A DNA stretch of 64,000 bases from Yponomeuta sedellus (Eukaryota; Arthropoda; Insecta; Lepidoptera; Yponomeutidae): contig OW203722.1 in NCBI GenBank assembly GCA_934045075.1, positions 1,581,001 to 1,645,000 of the forward strand, written 5' to 3'. The notes under the pieces were generated by a model that did no database searches, was not told the DNA's origin, and saw only the letters and a list, made by a program, of their open reading frames with translations. The translations under genes were made by a program, and so were the position numbers. Of this stretch, positions 1 through 11,400 are shown in pieces; positions within the stretch are counted from its first letter, which is position 1, and every line of letters begins with the position of its first letter.

Positions 1-45
1 CTGGTGGTAACAAACTGAGAGAGCGGATGTTGGAAAAGCTTAAAG
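1..45 (+). CDS. RRP8: RRP8 exon (5'-truncated by window edge)
   Basis: Reads GGNKLRERMLEKLK in frame from base 3. The donor GTAACA follows at 46. It ends with one base of a split codon (G|CT = Ala) completed by the exon at 1080. Confidence 0.85.
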
Positions 46-2373
46 GTAACAAAACTCCACTATGATAATCTTAATAATCTTAGAAGTAAGTAGTAATATC
101 TTCTTTTTTGTCATGTCCTTGTAACAGGAACATGACTATGGGGTTTCCGTTACCGGCACTCTCCATTCTTGCCACTTATGTTCCAATGTATGCCAGCTTG
201 CAAGGTCCCTCCCTAAGCTTTGGTTATAGTGTCTGTCCATTACATTGATGCTCATTCAAATTAATATCTAGACTTTGTCATATATAGGGAACCTACTCTA
301 AAAGTATTAAGACCAATAGCAGTGAAGGACTAATGACCTCTGCAATCGGCCAATAAATTGTTGCTCAGATCAGTTATACAAAACAAATTACCTGTTGAAA
401 CTAGGTAAAATTTTTATTTGCAGATTAATTATTATCAACAATTTACATCCAAGAAATGTAACTTTACCTGGAGAATAAAGCTATTGGACAATAAAACAAT
501 GTCACATCACATATGGCTAGGGACTTTAGGCTTAGTGGCAAGCAGGACGGCCCATAGGTTATAAGCCACCGGTTGCACAAGCAACCACAACCACCCCAAC
601 CACAGCCATTGCCGCTTAAAGCAGCGAGGTTGGATTGACCCTTAAATAAGAAACTGCAATAAATAAGTACATACATACATAACCTCACGCCTGTACCCCT
701 GAGGGGTAGGCAGTGACCAGGGCCTGCCACTCGTCACGTTCCTGACACATCGTCTTCGCTTCATCAACATTCATAAGTCGTTGCATGCACGCACGGCGGT
801 TCCGGGTACTTTTTATCTTCCCCTTTGCTAGTACATCCCCTATTTGGTTGATGTATGTCCACCTGGGACGTCCCTTACCAGCCCTTCCACTCACATTCGC
901 TATATATATTTGTGTCGTCAATCTTTCTTCCTTCTCCTCTCCACATGTCCAAACCAACGCAACATTCCTTTCTCAATTCTAGTCACTACATGCTCTTTCA
1001 GTCCACAATGTTCTCTAATCAGACTATTGCAATATTAAACTGCAATATTGTACTACTAATCTACTCCTGTCTCCACTAGCTGCACAATTCCGCTATCTGA
1101 ATGAGAAGCTGTACACCTCCTCTGGCTCGGAAGCGCAGCAGCTGTTCCAGGCAGACCCTGTGGCCTTTCAGACTTACCACGAGGGTTACCAGCTGCAGCT
1201 CAAGAAGTGGCCAGTCAACCCGCTTGACGTCATCGTCAAGAGCATTCTCAAAATGTAAGTGTCATAAAAACTTGATAATAATATTTTGTTTGTGCATCAG
1301 TAATTTATCTTTTTTAAGAACCTATTTAGATGCTAAAAACTCCACCCATGCCGAGAATCGACCCCGCGACCTCCTCTCTCCCGCGACTCTCCCAACTGAG
1401 CTAATGGGTGACTTACCGGCATCAGTAAAATTTCGAACCTCTTTACAATAAATACTCTGTATTACGTACTCTTACCAATACATAAATGGTGGAAAAACTT
1501 CTTAGTTAAAAAACATGTAAGAACTCTGCCAGGTCTTGACCTAGCCTGGACATAGCCTTCCCCCAAAGCACGTAACTTCCGTCCTCAGACTTCCTCATCA
1601 TCGGTCCAGCGAGCTAATGGATGTCTTACACTGCGTTTGCTATTTCGTGGTCTCCACTCGAGGACATTTGCACCGCATTGTCCATCGTTTCTTCGGATTT
1701 TACGTCAACTCCCATTGGAGTGGTGGTAGCGGAGCGGTAGAACCCCAGCTTCTCAATCGGGAGTTCGTAGGTTCGAATCTCGGCATTGTCTAATGACTTT
1801 GTTTTCTTAGTTACATACCGCCGCCTGTACTCTTAGGTTAAGATAAAGATATGTTTATTTGCTAAGGACATGTGTCAATCAAGTGACATAGAATAACTAG
1901 ATTTTGCCCGCGACTCCGTCCGCGTGGAAAAGATTCAAAGAACAAAATTTTGCAACCCCGTTCACTTCACTCCCTTAAGGGTAAAATTTAGAAAAACGGC
2001 GAAACACGTGTTCAATCAATTGTGTTAAAGAGTATTTGTTTAAAAACCTATTTAGAGGCTAAAAATTTCACCCATGCCGGGATTCGAACCCGCAACCTCT
2101 GGCTATCCGTGCCAGCGCTCTACCAAGCGACAAGTATGGAAATTTAAATTGCTGAATGCAAGTTGTAATGGTTTACGTTGAGAATTGAACACGTTTACCA
2201 GCCAAAACACGAATAAATGCGAGTGCGAGTTGTACTGTGACAGCGTTTTGCCAGTTCGAACGGTTAACTGTTAACTTACTCATACTCACTAGGTACTCAA
2301 TGCTCGATTAACGCGGTAGTAAAGTTATTCGATTGGATCTATCAAACTCGCACTAAGCACTCTGGACTTTTAT

Positions 2374-2436
<63 letters not shown>

Positions 2437-4344
2437 GCGGGCGGAGGCTATATATACTATATTACATGCACTTTGAATATTACCTACAATACAATAGGCC
2501 CAACATGTTTTACTGATACCAGCGCGCAAATTTGAGTGGACGGAACATCTGAGCGCGTTTTTGTATTAGGCTTAAGAAATAAGTATCCGTGTAATTTCCA
2601 TTTCTATGTACAATAAAGTATTCAATTCTCAATTCGAGCATGTACCAATGACTTTGTTTTCTAAGTTAGGTATGTACATTTGTGAAATTACAGTAGCAAT
2701 ACCACTCGCCAACTGTGAATGAAAACATCGTGAGGAAACTGTCTGAAGTGTTAACCTCAATTGCTAAGTGCAATCTAAGTGCGGAAATCCTAGGTCTAAA
2801 TAACACCCAACTCTCAGGCCGAAGACCATAACGATAGCAGACATGGGCTGCGGGGAGGCGGTCCTCGCCAAACGGGTACCGCAGAAGGTCCGCTCCTTCG
2901 ACCTGGTGGCGCGGGCGCCGGGCGTGGAGGCCTGCGACATGGCGCGCACGCCGCTGCTGGCTGGCTCCGTCGACCTGGCGGTCTACTGCCTCGCGCTCAT
3001 GGGCACCGACCTCACGCAGTACCTGCTCGAGGCTAACCGGGTGTTGAAGCAAGGGTAAGTTCGACTTCCATCTTCGGCGTGTAAGGATCGTGGCAAGGCG
3101 CGGAGACTGGTGACTGCCTACGCCTCTGGGATACAGGCGGGAGTGTATGCAATGTCCTTCCTCCTTCCTTCTCTAATGTATTAGTCCAGTCCATCCTTAG
3201 TTTAGTGATAAGGCAACCTAAGAGTACAGGTTAAGAAATATCTGTGTAATTTCCATTTTTATGTACAATAGTGTTCTCTATATATCTATCTCTGTATGTA
3301 TCGTTTCAGTATCAAATTTAACTGCGGTTTGTAAGTGTGCAAACCTTTTATTAGGTATTTCTTTCATTCTGTCCTATATCAAAATCGTCACCCATCGTAG
3401 ATTTCTTTGTATTTTCACTTGCTACATTGCTTTTGATAAAGCACTACTGCTGACAATTTTCACATACCAAATTACCTAGTTTCCTGTGTATTCGGATCAG
3501 TTTTATAGGTACAGTTTTAAAATAAACAGTGTTCGTGAAGTCATATACCTGCATTTTTATTATTTATCGCAAGTACCCCAAGTTTCTTAATGATACGCGA
3601 TACTCCTACATAGTTATATATTAAACAGAACTAATCCCCTGGTCGAAGTATATCCGCCTGGACGTCCGTTGCGGCCCCTTTCAATAACACCTTTCTTTAA
3701 AAATCTATTTAGAGGCTAAAAATTTCACCCATGCCGGGATTCGAACCCGCAATCTCTGGCTATCCGTGCCAGCGCTCTACCAATTAAGCCAATGGGTGAC
3801 TCACGGCATCAGTGAAATTTCGAACCTCTTTACAATATTCTCTGTATTACGTACAGGCAGCGACATCTGACTTAAGCAAATTGCATTACTTACAGCCCCG
3901 ACTACCTACTGTGCAGTTAGGTTTAACATCGGAACGATATCACTGTACGCACATGATTATACTATTTTTATTTTAATGCACTAACCCGTGCTAAGGAACA
4001 AATTTAAAAACCTATTTAGAGGCTAAAATATATAGGTTTTTAAATTTGTTCCTTAGCACAGGTTAGTGCATTAAAATAAAAATAGTATAACACCTTTCTG
4101 TTCATCCTTAACATCTGCAACTGTTTCCAGGGGCCTGCTCCTAATAGCTGAGGTGGAGAGTCGTTTCGACGACGTAGACGCGTTCGCACAGGAAGTGTCG
4201 CGGCTCGGCTTCAAGCTGCTGAAGCTGGACAAGAGCCAGCAGGTTTTCTACTTCCTGGAGTTCCGCAAGATGCAGCCGCCGCCCGCCAAGAAGGCTAAGC
4301 AGCCGAAGCTCTCGTTGAAACCGTGCATTTATAAGAGGCGGTGA
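1..4344 (+). CDS. RRP8: RRP8 ribosomal RNA-processing protein 8 (3' part; 4 exons: 1-45, 1080-1254, 2818-3054, 4131-4344)
   Basis: Family role: RRP8/nucleomethylin is a nucleolar SAM-dependent methyltransferase that modifies an adenine of the large-subunit rRNA and is linked to rDNA silencing. Seen here: four exons join in phase (about 223 codons). They contain LRERMLEKLK, then the RRP8 signature FRYLNEKLYT, the AFQTYHEGYQ/KKWPVNPLD block, the methyltransferase motif I-like ADMGCGEA, a CDMARTPL acidic/loop segment, DLAVYCLALMGT, EANRVLKQGG and the C-terminal LKPCIYKRR that ends this family. All introns are GT-AG. The 5' end, with the low-complexity N-terminal region normal for RRP8, lies upstream of the window. 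The gene converges with HELQ. Introns are packed with SINE and LINE debris. No key residue looks missing. Start codon not visible. Confidence 0.95.
662..1010 (-). mobile_element. LINE reverse-transcriptase C-terminal remnant
   Basis: Minus-strand reading has VSGRAGKGRPRWTYINQIGD and RNRRACMQRLMNVDEAKTM, a common lepidopteran LINE ending. In RRP8 intron 1. Confidence 0.7.
1080..1254 (+). CDS. RRP8: RRP8 exon, FRYLNEKLYT block
   Basis: Acceptor CTCCACTAG precedes base 1080 and donor GTAAGT follows base 1254. It encodes the highly conserved start of the RRP8 methyltransferase region. It ends AT|, completed to ATG (Met) by the next exon. Confidence 0.95.
1313..1475 (-). mobile_element. SINE family A copy
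   Basis: AACCTATTTAGATGCTAAAA, degraded tRNA-like part and TTTCGAACCTCTTTACAA, in RRP8 intron 1. Confidence 0.75.
1718..1830 (+). mobile_element. SINE family B, head fragment
   Basis: tRNA-like GGTGGTAGCGGAGCGGTAGA with B-box GGTTCGAATCT, then ATGACTTTGTTTTC. Confidence 0.6.
2037..2130 (-). mobile_element. SINE family A fragment
   Basis: AAAAACCTATTTAGAGGC through GCCAGCGCTCTACCAA; cut off where the MITE at 2131 begins. Confidence 0.75.
2131..2366 (-). mobile_element. MITE family J, truncated
   Basis: Inverse of the 20788 element, keeping the end AACTCGCACTAAGCACTCT and losing the other at the SINE junction. Confidence 0.7.
2374..2434. repeat. (TA)n microsatellite
   Basis: About 30 uninterrupted TA units in RRP8 intron 2. 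Confidence 0.95.
2636..2805 (+). mobile_element. SINE family B body, reaching the RRP8 3' splice site
   Basis: TGTACCAATGACTTTGTTTT, ATACCACTCGCCAACTGTGA, AACATCGTGAGGAAACTG, then TGCGGAAATCCTAGGTCTAA. It ends about 12 bp before acceptor AG at 2816. Confidence 0.65.
2818..3054 (+). CDS. RRP8: RRP8 exon, SAM-binding methyltransferase core
   Basis: Carries ITIADMGCGEA (glycine-rich SAM site), SFDLVAR, CDMARTPL, SVDLAVYCLALMGT and EANRVLK. Acceptor CTCTCAG ends at 2817; donor GTAAGT starts at 3055. The intron just upstream ends in SINE-derived sequence. Confidence 0.96.
3697..4086 (+). mobile_element. SINE family A, 5'-inverted (fold-back) copy with 13-bp target duplication
   Basis: Antisense unit including the tRNA-like part, then sense 3' tail (ATAGGTTTTTAAATTTG to ATTAAAATAAAAATAG). 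ATAACACCTTTCT flanks it at 3684-3696 and 4087-4099. It lies in RRP8 intron 3, ending about 30 bp before the acceptor. Confidence 0.82.
4131..4344 (+). CDS. RRP8: RRP8 terminal exon
   Basis: Begins GGLLLIAEVESRF after acceptor TTTCCAG and ends LKPCIYKRR followed by TGA. A possible poly(A) signal ATTAAA lies at 4348-4353. Confidence 0.96.
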
Positions 4345-4347
4345 TTT

Positions 4348-4353
4348 ATTAAA
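4348..4353 (+). promoter_or_regulatory. RRP8: Candidate poly(A) signal of RRP8 (ATTAAA)
   Basis: ATTAAA begins three bases after the stop codon and is followed by AT-rich sequence. The short distance makes a later signal equally possible. Confidence 0.3.
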
Positions 4354-4382
4354 CGATAATTATAAACAACTTTTTTCGTTTT

Positions 4383-4560
4383 GTTAACTGCCTCTGTGAC
4401 GCTGCGGCAGTGCATCTGCCTACCATGCGAGAGGTCCCACCCCAGGTCTTGGTCGTTTAGATGTTTGTGATGTCGCGGTTTCGGGTACCCACGACACAGG
4501 GTATCATCCTAGCGTGGGGCCAGAAGCAAATGTGCCTGTATGTCAATGTTATATTTAATG
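4383..4560 (+). mobile_element. SINE family C, internally deleted
   Basis: Head GCAGTGCATCTGCCTACCAT, body CCACGACACAGGGTATCATC and GTGGGGCCAGAAGCAAATG. Confidence 0.65.
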
Positions 4561-5208
4561 ATCCGCGCGACCTTGACCTTTTTCATACAATCATGGTTTA
4601 CTATGAAACTTGATATCACAAACGATCTTGTGCATGTAATATAATGTATGTACATTTTGCTACTTTTTATAAGGAATGTTACATATAACAAATAGCAAGT
4701 CTGCTTCGCAATGAATCAAATTGTCAAAGGAGGAGCTCAAAGGAGGTTTACGTCAAAAAATTAAAAAAACGGATGGCAGGACTTCAGGTAATTTATAGCA
4801 ACTGAGCCGTAGAGGGCTATCTACGAACTGAGCTATCGCTGTCTCAGACAATGAGGAACTAAGACTCTCAGTTCCTCACTTTTTAAGGCACGTAAAGTAG
4901 GTAGAACAAAAATAACCGGACTTCATGATATGAAAAATATATTCTTTTAGCCATAGTTCATTAACTAAAGATCTAATAGTTAACAACTAACGGTGTTATT
5001 TATAAAAAGGGGATTCCCTAAAAACTCTAAATATGCTGATCAAAAGTCTGAGGTGGAGATTTTACGAGAATAAAAAACGTAACCGCAGATTAAATAAACT
5101 GTCTCTATCTCTAAAGAGTGGAATTGTGTTTTTATAAATAAAGCCGTAATTAATTAAGGAAGATAACAAATTTAACGTTCTCACTAATAAGGAGGTTACT
5201 TGTGAAGC
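4561..5208. other. RRP8-HELQ intergenic spacer
   Basis: AT-rich convergent spacer. Apart from the SINE before it and the MITE after it, I see no gene or recognisable element. Confidence 0.6.
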
Positions 5209-5318
5209 TTACTCCTGATTTCTCGCACGCTAACAATCTATTATAACATTGTTAACAGCTGTCAGTTGTTTTATTTTGTATGATTAACCTAATGTTAGTG
5301 TGGGAGAAACTGAGAGTT
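5209..5318. mobile_element. MITE family K
   Basis: Imperfect inverted ends CTCCTGATTTCTCGCACGC and GTGTGGGAGAAACTGAGAG. Related to 8011-8148. Confidence 0.6.
5270..5275 (-). promoter_or_regulatory. HELQ: Candidate HELQ poly(A) signal (AATAAA) inside a MITE
   Basis: AATAAA on the minus strand, about 63 nt past the HELQ stop. It lies inside the inverted-repeat element at 5209-5318. Best nearby hexamer; use not proven. Confidence 0.4.
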
Positions 5319-5337
5319 ATCTAAGTATGTAATTGAT

Positions 5338-5409
5338 TCACATATTAAGTTCCTCCATTACATCTTCGGCTTCAGCTCGCAGGTTCTCCACTTTCTCTAT
5401 TAGCATCAA
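5338..5409 (-). CDS. HELQ: HELQ terminal exon 16
   Basis: 24 codons: [20 protein letters not shown], ending LNM and TGA. Acceptor TTGTTACAG. Confidence 0.93.
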   Translation of the reverse strand: MMLIEKVENLRAEAEDVMEELNM

Positions 5410-8400
5410 CTGTAACAAAAAAATGCCATAAATGTAAGTTGAGTTTAGAAAAGATACACAACACAAGTAACGCTAAACTAGTGTAGACTGGATTATATAT
5501 GTACTTTTGATACACAAAATTGGATAAACTGTCGTCATCATAATCAGCGGGTGTCAGTCCACTGGTACCATAGGCCTCTCCCAAGATACGCCACTGAGCC
5601 CGATCTTCGGCTCTTCTCTTCCAGTCACTGCCCACCGCTTTGCGAATGGCAGTCACATTCACTGATGACTCACCAGCATCAGTGAAATTTCGAACCGCTT
5701 TACAATATTCTCTGTGTTACGTACACGCGGCGACATCTGGCTGAAGTAGATTGCATCACTTGCAGCCCCGAGTACCTACTTTGCAGTTAGGTTTTAAAGT
5801 TAAAATTGTCCTTAGCACGGGTTAGTGCATTAAAAAAAAAGAATGTAATCTCTGTATCAGTAAATCTATAATATAAAAATGAATCCTCAAATTTGTTGGT
5901 AAGTGCAAATCTCTGGAGTAGCTGCATCGATTTCGCTCATTCTTTTTTTAGAATATTCCTTGAAGTACGAGGATGGTTCTTAGGGAGAGAAAAAAAATCG
6001 ACTGTTAGGTGGTACGAAGTTTGCTGGGTAAGCTAGTACCGAATAAAACTACTTTGTGCTTTATTCTTCTTCTTTCGTGTCGAAAGCGCCGCCCTCCTCT
6101 CAGACATCTCGCTCCCAAAACCGCGCCATCGCGAGCCCGCCGGGTAATGCCTCCATGAGAGCTTTATTTATAACTTTAGTTTCCATTACTTCATGTTATG
6201 TGCCCCCCGTTAAAGTCATAAAAGTGGAAACAATACCCTGGCAGCGCTGATGAGGTGGTCGGCTGCGGTTCTGGACAAATGCTGGACGGCGCTGGCCAGT
6301 TGGTGCGGCGCGGCGCGCGCCAAAGCCTCCACCGTCTTGTAGCCAGCCTTCCACAACTGCAGAGCTCGAGCCTACGGAAAGAGATGTCCTGGGATTGAAT
6401 TAACAACATTCCATATTTTACAATGCGCAAAAGTAAAAATACCGTTTCTTAATTTTGTTATCTTGATAACGAAAAAAAAAATTATTGCTTAATTTTAGAA
6501 AATAAATAAAAACCAAAAATTGTGTGATGATTTCACACATACGGTGGGATGAGGAGGTACCGTTGCCTATTATTCAAAATTATATGACAGATGTCATTTT
6601 CAATTTCATTCCAATGTCATGTCGAGAAATTACTTTTCCTTTCCTTAAATCCAATGGTTTTTAATTTGTCGGCGTGATTTTATTTTGTAATTTCCGTACA
6701 TGAAGAAATGTCAATTTCTTCGCGCAATCGAAGTGTTTCAATGACATACCATAAATATAACGTCCGACTAACAACAGTCGGTCCGGCCGTTCCCAGGCAT
6801 ACGATGTGCCTGGCGGGAAATTTCCCTTCGTGGAAGAGCACGATCACCCGCTCTTTCCTATACATGTCGTCTTCGTCGTCAGGCTATACTAGTCCACTGC
6901 TGGACATAGCCCTACCTAAAGAGCGCCACGTTGTGCTATCATAGGGGGTAATGCCCATAATCCCCACGCTGGGCATGCGGGTTGGGGATCGCAGTTCGGT
7001 GGAATTGTACTGCATGGGGCGTTGCTGTCCGTCCCCCGGTTTGTGTCCCTTAGTCGCCTTGTACGACACCCGAAGAATTGGATCGGTGCTATTCTCTAGG
7101 CCGACACCACACGGCACATACATGTACAGTGCTACACAAGAAATAAGTCTCGCGGATGTACCTGCGCAGATGACCAAATTTTGGATGTGCGGTAAGTTGA
7201 TCGACCAATCAGATAGTTTCATTTTATGGCAAGCCGCGCGCCTTCGTTGCTATTGGTTGATTCAACGTCATCGATGCAGGTGACTATTAGTTTGGCAATA
7301 TTAGCGTGAGCGAAATAGGTAGCGCTACTGCGGCAATCAATTCTGCACATTAACCGTATCGGTTAAAGATCATTTGAACGTACTTATAGCTTCGGGTACT
7401 TTCGTTACACCTCTTCCCAGTCTGCGCGAACGTAGATTCCCGAAGGAACTTTTATGATGTGTAGTACTGTAACATTTCTAGTTATTTGCGTATAACTAAG
7501 TCTAAAAATGCTGTGTATACCTTTAATTGGCATAATCGCTAGCCCTAAGTCACTTTTAGTATAAGCTTTATCATGATTGCGTGCTTGCTGTTGGTGTACC
7601 TAATTAATAAAATAATAAAAAAAAATATAATAAATAATCGACGATATGTAAAACGCGGCGGTAGCGGAGCGGTGTAGAACGCCGCCCTCTCAATCGGTAG
7701 GTCGTGGGTTCAAACCCCGGCATGTACCAATAGTTACGTACATTTGTGAAATTATAGTAGCAATACCACTCGCCGACGGTGAAGGAAAAACATCGTAAGG
7801 AAACCCTAGTGCCTGAAGTGTTAACGTACCTCAGCGCTCGCTACGTACAATGGCCCAACTATTATGATATTATTATTATGATATTGACATGTAATATTTT
7901 CTTTTTGACATTTGTAAATTTCAATTATTTTTTCTACATTGGATTGTTATTATGTACGGAGTCTTGACTTGTAATGAATATTACCAATAAATGATGTCTA
8001 TGAGGCTAACCCCCGGTTTCTGGTACACTAACTAGCCGTTAATCTACTGTTAACAGCTGTCAGTTGGCCAAAGTGCATACAGAAAAAACATTTGACAGCT
8101 GTTAACAGTAGATTAACAGATTGTTAGTGTACGAGAAACTGGGGGTAAGTGCGGAAATCTTAGGTGTAACTATGTAAAACGCGCACACGACGGCAAGTAG
8201 CCGCGCCTCACCTGCTTGACGTTGGGCAGCTCGCAGAGGTGGCGCAGCTGCGGCGCGCCGCAGTGCAGCAGCCGCGGCGCCAGCTCGCCCAGCAGCGCGG
8301 CCAGCGCCCAGCGGGCCGGCAGCGCGCCGCACACTCGCGCCGCGCTGGCCGCCCGCGCTGCAGCGCTAGCTAACAGCTGCTGGACCAGCCCACGCCCCAC

Positions 8401-11400
8401 ACAGTACCTGTCAAACGCCACACACTTTAAGCCTGCCTTGCCCTTTATGCAACAACCTAAAGGACAAATTTGATATTTTCAGTGGTTCTTTGGCCTCTGT
8501 AAAACGTTCCCTTGCCAAAATATCTTTTGGGCTGGGGCCCTAAGCCATGACACATCTTATAAATTTATCTTAGGTTAGTTTACTTTAATACCAAATTTAT
8601 TTGCTGGCTCCCGCCCACTTCTGGGGACACACCTAAGTAGCCATTTTTTGGTTGAATCTTGTTTGAGGTTTCTAGGTTGCTACGTCGGTGTCACACCTTG
8701 GAATGGGGTAGGAGACGGACTTAGCCATTAAAAATAGTACTATTAGTGTATTTAATTTAATTAGTACTTTTGCGCTCAAATTGCATGTTGTGTTCACATC
8801 TAGTAGAATGTACATCACTGTGAGCCCTCTTATAATATGAACTGTTTTGTAAGTCTAAGGTGTAACATTCAGTTATGTGAACCGTAAAAAATAAAAAAAT
8901 TGAAACCTGCGTTGAGACATGCGGGAATCGTGCGTTTACGCATCGCGCGGCTTGAAACCGCAAAATTGTGATGCTATTCAGACACGCGCGGTTAGTATGC
9001 GATTTCGTGCGGGTTAGCGTCAGTTTCAAAATGGAGGTCGACGAAGAAGTGCGTTTACTGTGGTTGCTCCTTAAAAAAAAGAAAAGAAAAAGGCGGTATT
9101 GGGTGCATCCAATATTAAGTAAAGACTCCATAGTAATAGAAACGCGCTGGAGCAGCGCGATTCTATTTTCTGGTGGTTAAGTTGCGGTAACCGGTTGCGG
9201 TTGCGGTAATGTCTGAACGATTACTTTATAACTCATTCAAATAAGACCCGCGCGATTTCCATGCGATTCTGAAATCGCGCGGTTCCCGCCGTGTCTGAAC
9301 TAGCGCTTACACCCGATAAAGAAGTTAGCCTGATGATGCAAACACTTTTACACCCGGTGTAGATATATAATTTGGCATTTTTGCATCTACTTAATGAGAT
9401 GATTTATACAGCGTCCAGTGGTATCCTCACTCACACTAGATGGTTGAAGGGACCACTCCGACGCTGTAGTGCCTGGGACATGGTTTTATAGATGGTTTAG
9501 GCTTGCCCAGCACCTATACCATCCTGACAGCTTAGTCGGCCTAGCCCACAGAAAAAACTAGTCAATACGTGTGGAGCCAATCAAGCCGCGGGTTTCCTCA
9601 CGATGTTTTACCGGTGTAGAAGTTAGCCTGGAAACGCGGCATACTTTTGTAACCGGTGTAGAAGTTCCCCTGGGGACGCGGCACGCTTACACCTAGTGTA
9701 GAAATTCCCCTGAGGACGCGGCACATGTTTACGCCCGGTGTAGAAGTTCCCCTGAAGACGCGGCAGTATAAGTTTGCCTGGCAACCCGGGACATTTTATA
9801 CCCGGTGTAGATATTCTCCTGGGGACGCGGCACACTTTTACACCCCGTGTAGTAGTTCCCCTGGGGATGCGGCACACGTTTACACCCGATGTACAAGTTG
9901 CCCTAGAGACGCGGGACACTTTTACACCCGGTGTAGATGTTCCCTTGGGGACGCGGCACACTTACACCTGGTGTAAAAGTTCCCCTGAGGTCGCGGCACA
10001 ATTTTACACCCGGTGTAGAAGATCCCGTGTCTGTTTTTTATATGGAAGACGCGCCGCAACCTACCAACGACAGTTGTTTTCCTTCACCGCTAGCGTGATA
10101 TTCCTACTGTAATTTCTATTTTTTTCTCCAAAATCATCTAGATTTTGAAATAGACACCTAGTTTAACTTATAATGTTCAATAATTGACAGTTTCTGTGTA
10201 ATTTTGAAGAATACATTGATTGATTGATACATACATAAATATGCATCCAAATACACGTTCAGGAATCTCACCAACATGATACATCGACACTCCTTTTCAA
10301 ACTAGTTCGTAGAAGAATCGTTCATTAGAAATACCCGTCCTTAACAGATATAGATTTGTAGAACAATCAATTATACGTCCAATATTAATCATTCAAACAA
10401 AGGTTTCGGACCCAAGCATTTGACATTAGTCACATAGGAACTTCGTAAAATTTTAACTATCAGCATCTATGGATCGGTTATTGGAAATTGCCATTAGGTG
10501 GCACTTTTTATTGGGCCGTCGTTATTCTTATTAAGGCACTAAGCCGGAGCACCCCAAGGACGCATTGAATAAAGAAAAAAAGATTACTGCATAGCACATA
10601 ATCAGCAGTGACTTACTTTTCAACAACCGTAGGTAAAGGCACTTCGTTCCACAAGTCATACAGGATCAACGCGATGTAAAATCTCGACAACACAGTTTCT
10701 GGAACATTCTGTGAAATTCCAACCAGTTAATAACTTTGCAGAACTAAGGACAAAGTGGTTGGTAGGTAACAACTTACAGTGATGGGTTTCCCAGTGATCA
10801 TTCTAATAGCGCTCTTCTCTGTGATACCCAGAACCTTTGCCGTCTGAAGACACTCGTCGTTTAAATTGCAATACTGAAAAAAAATATCGCTAATACAGAG
10901 CTAGATAGTAGAGCTATATTTCATTTCATTCAGCCTCGGACTGGGTGTAAATAACATTTAGCGATATTGGATAATTGTAACTCGACCTAAATGAATTAAT
11001 ACATTACACAAAAAATATAGCACAGTAAAATGCAGACAGTGTTTTTAGCAGTGTCGCATGTCGTTCAAAGAATACCGGTCCACCACGCAGAGGAAGATAT
11101 GTAATAAGTGTAAGTATAAAAATGCGCCAAGTGTAAAATGTGATTCGTATGATTTAAAAAGAACAAGGATTTTCTTTAATTGATTTACAAGTATACCACC
11201 ACCAGAATATAGAGTAGTTTATCACATCACGCTAATCACACTATCACACATCACACTAATATCATAAACACGAAAGTTAGTGAGCGTATAATTATGTTTG
11301 TTACGTCTTCAGGTCTAAACGACTGGAGCGACTTCACTAAAATTGGGCATGGAGCCGACAACCTGGATTAACACGTAGGCGACGTTTTACCGCGGGAAAA

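Noticed and set aside
9623..10112. Open frames of about 112 codons on both strands
   Set aside because: Created by the 42-bp minisatellite; no start context or homology.
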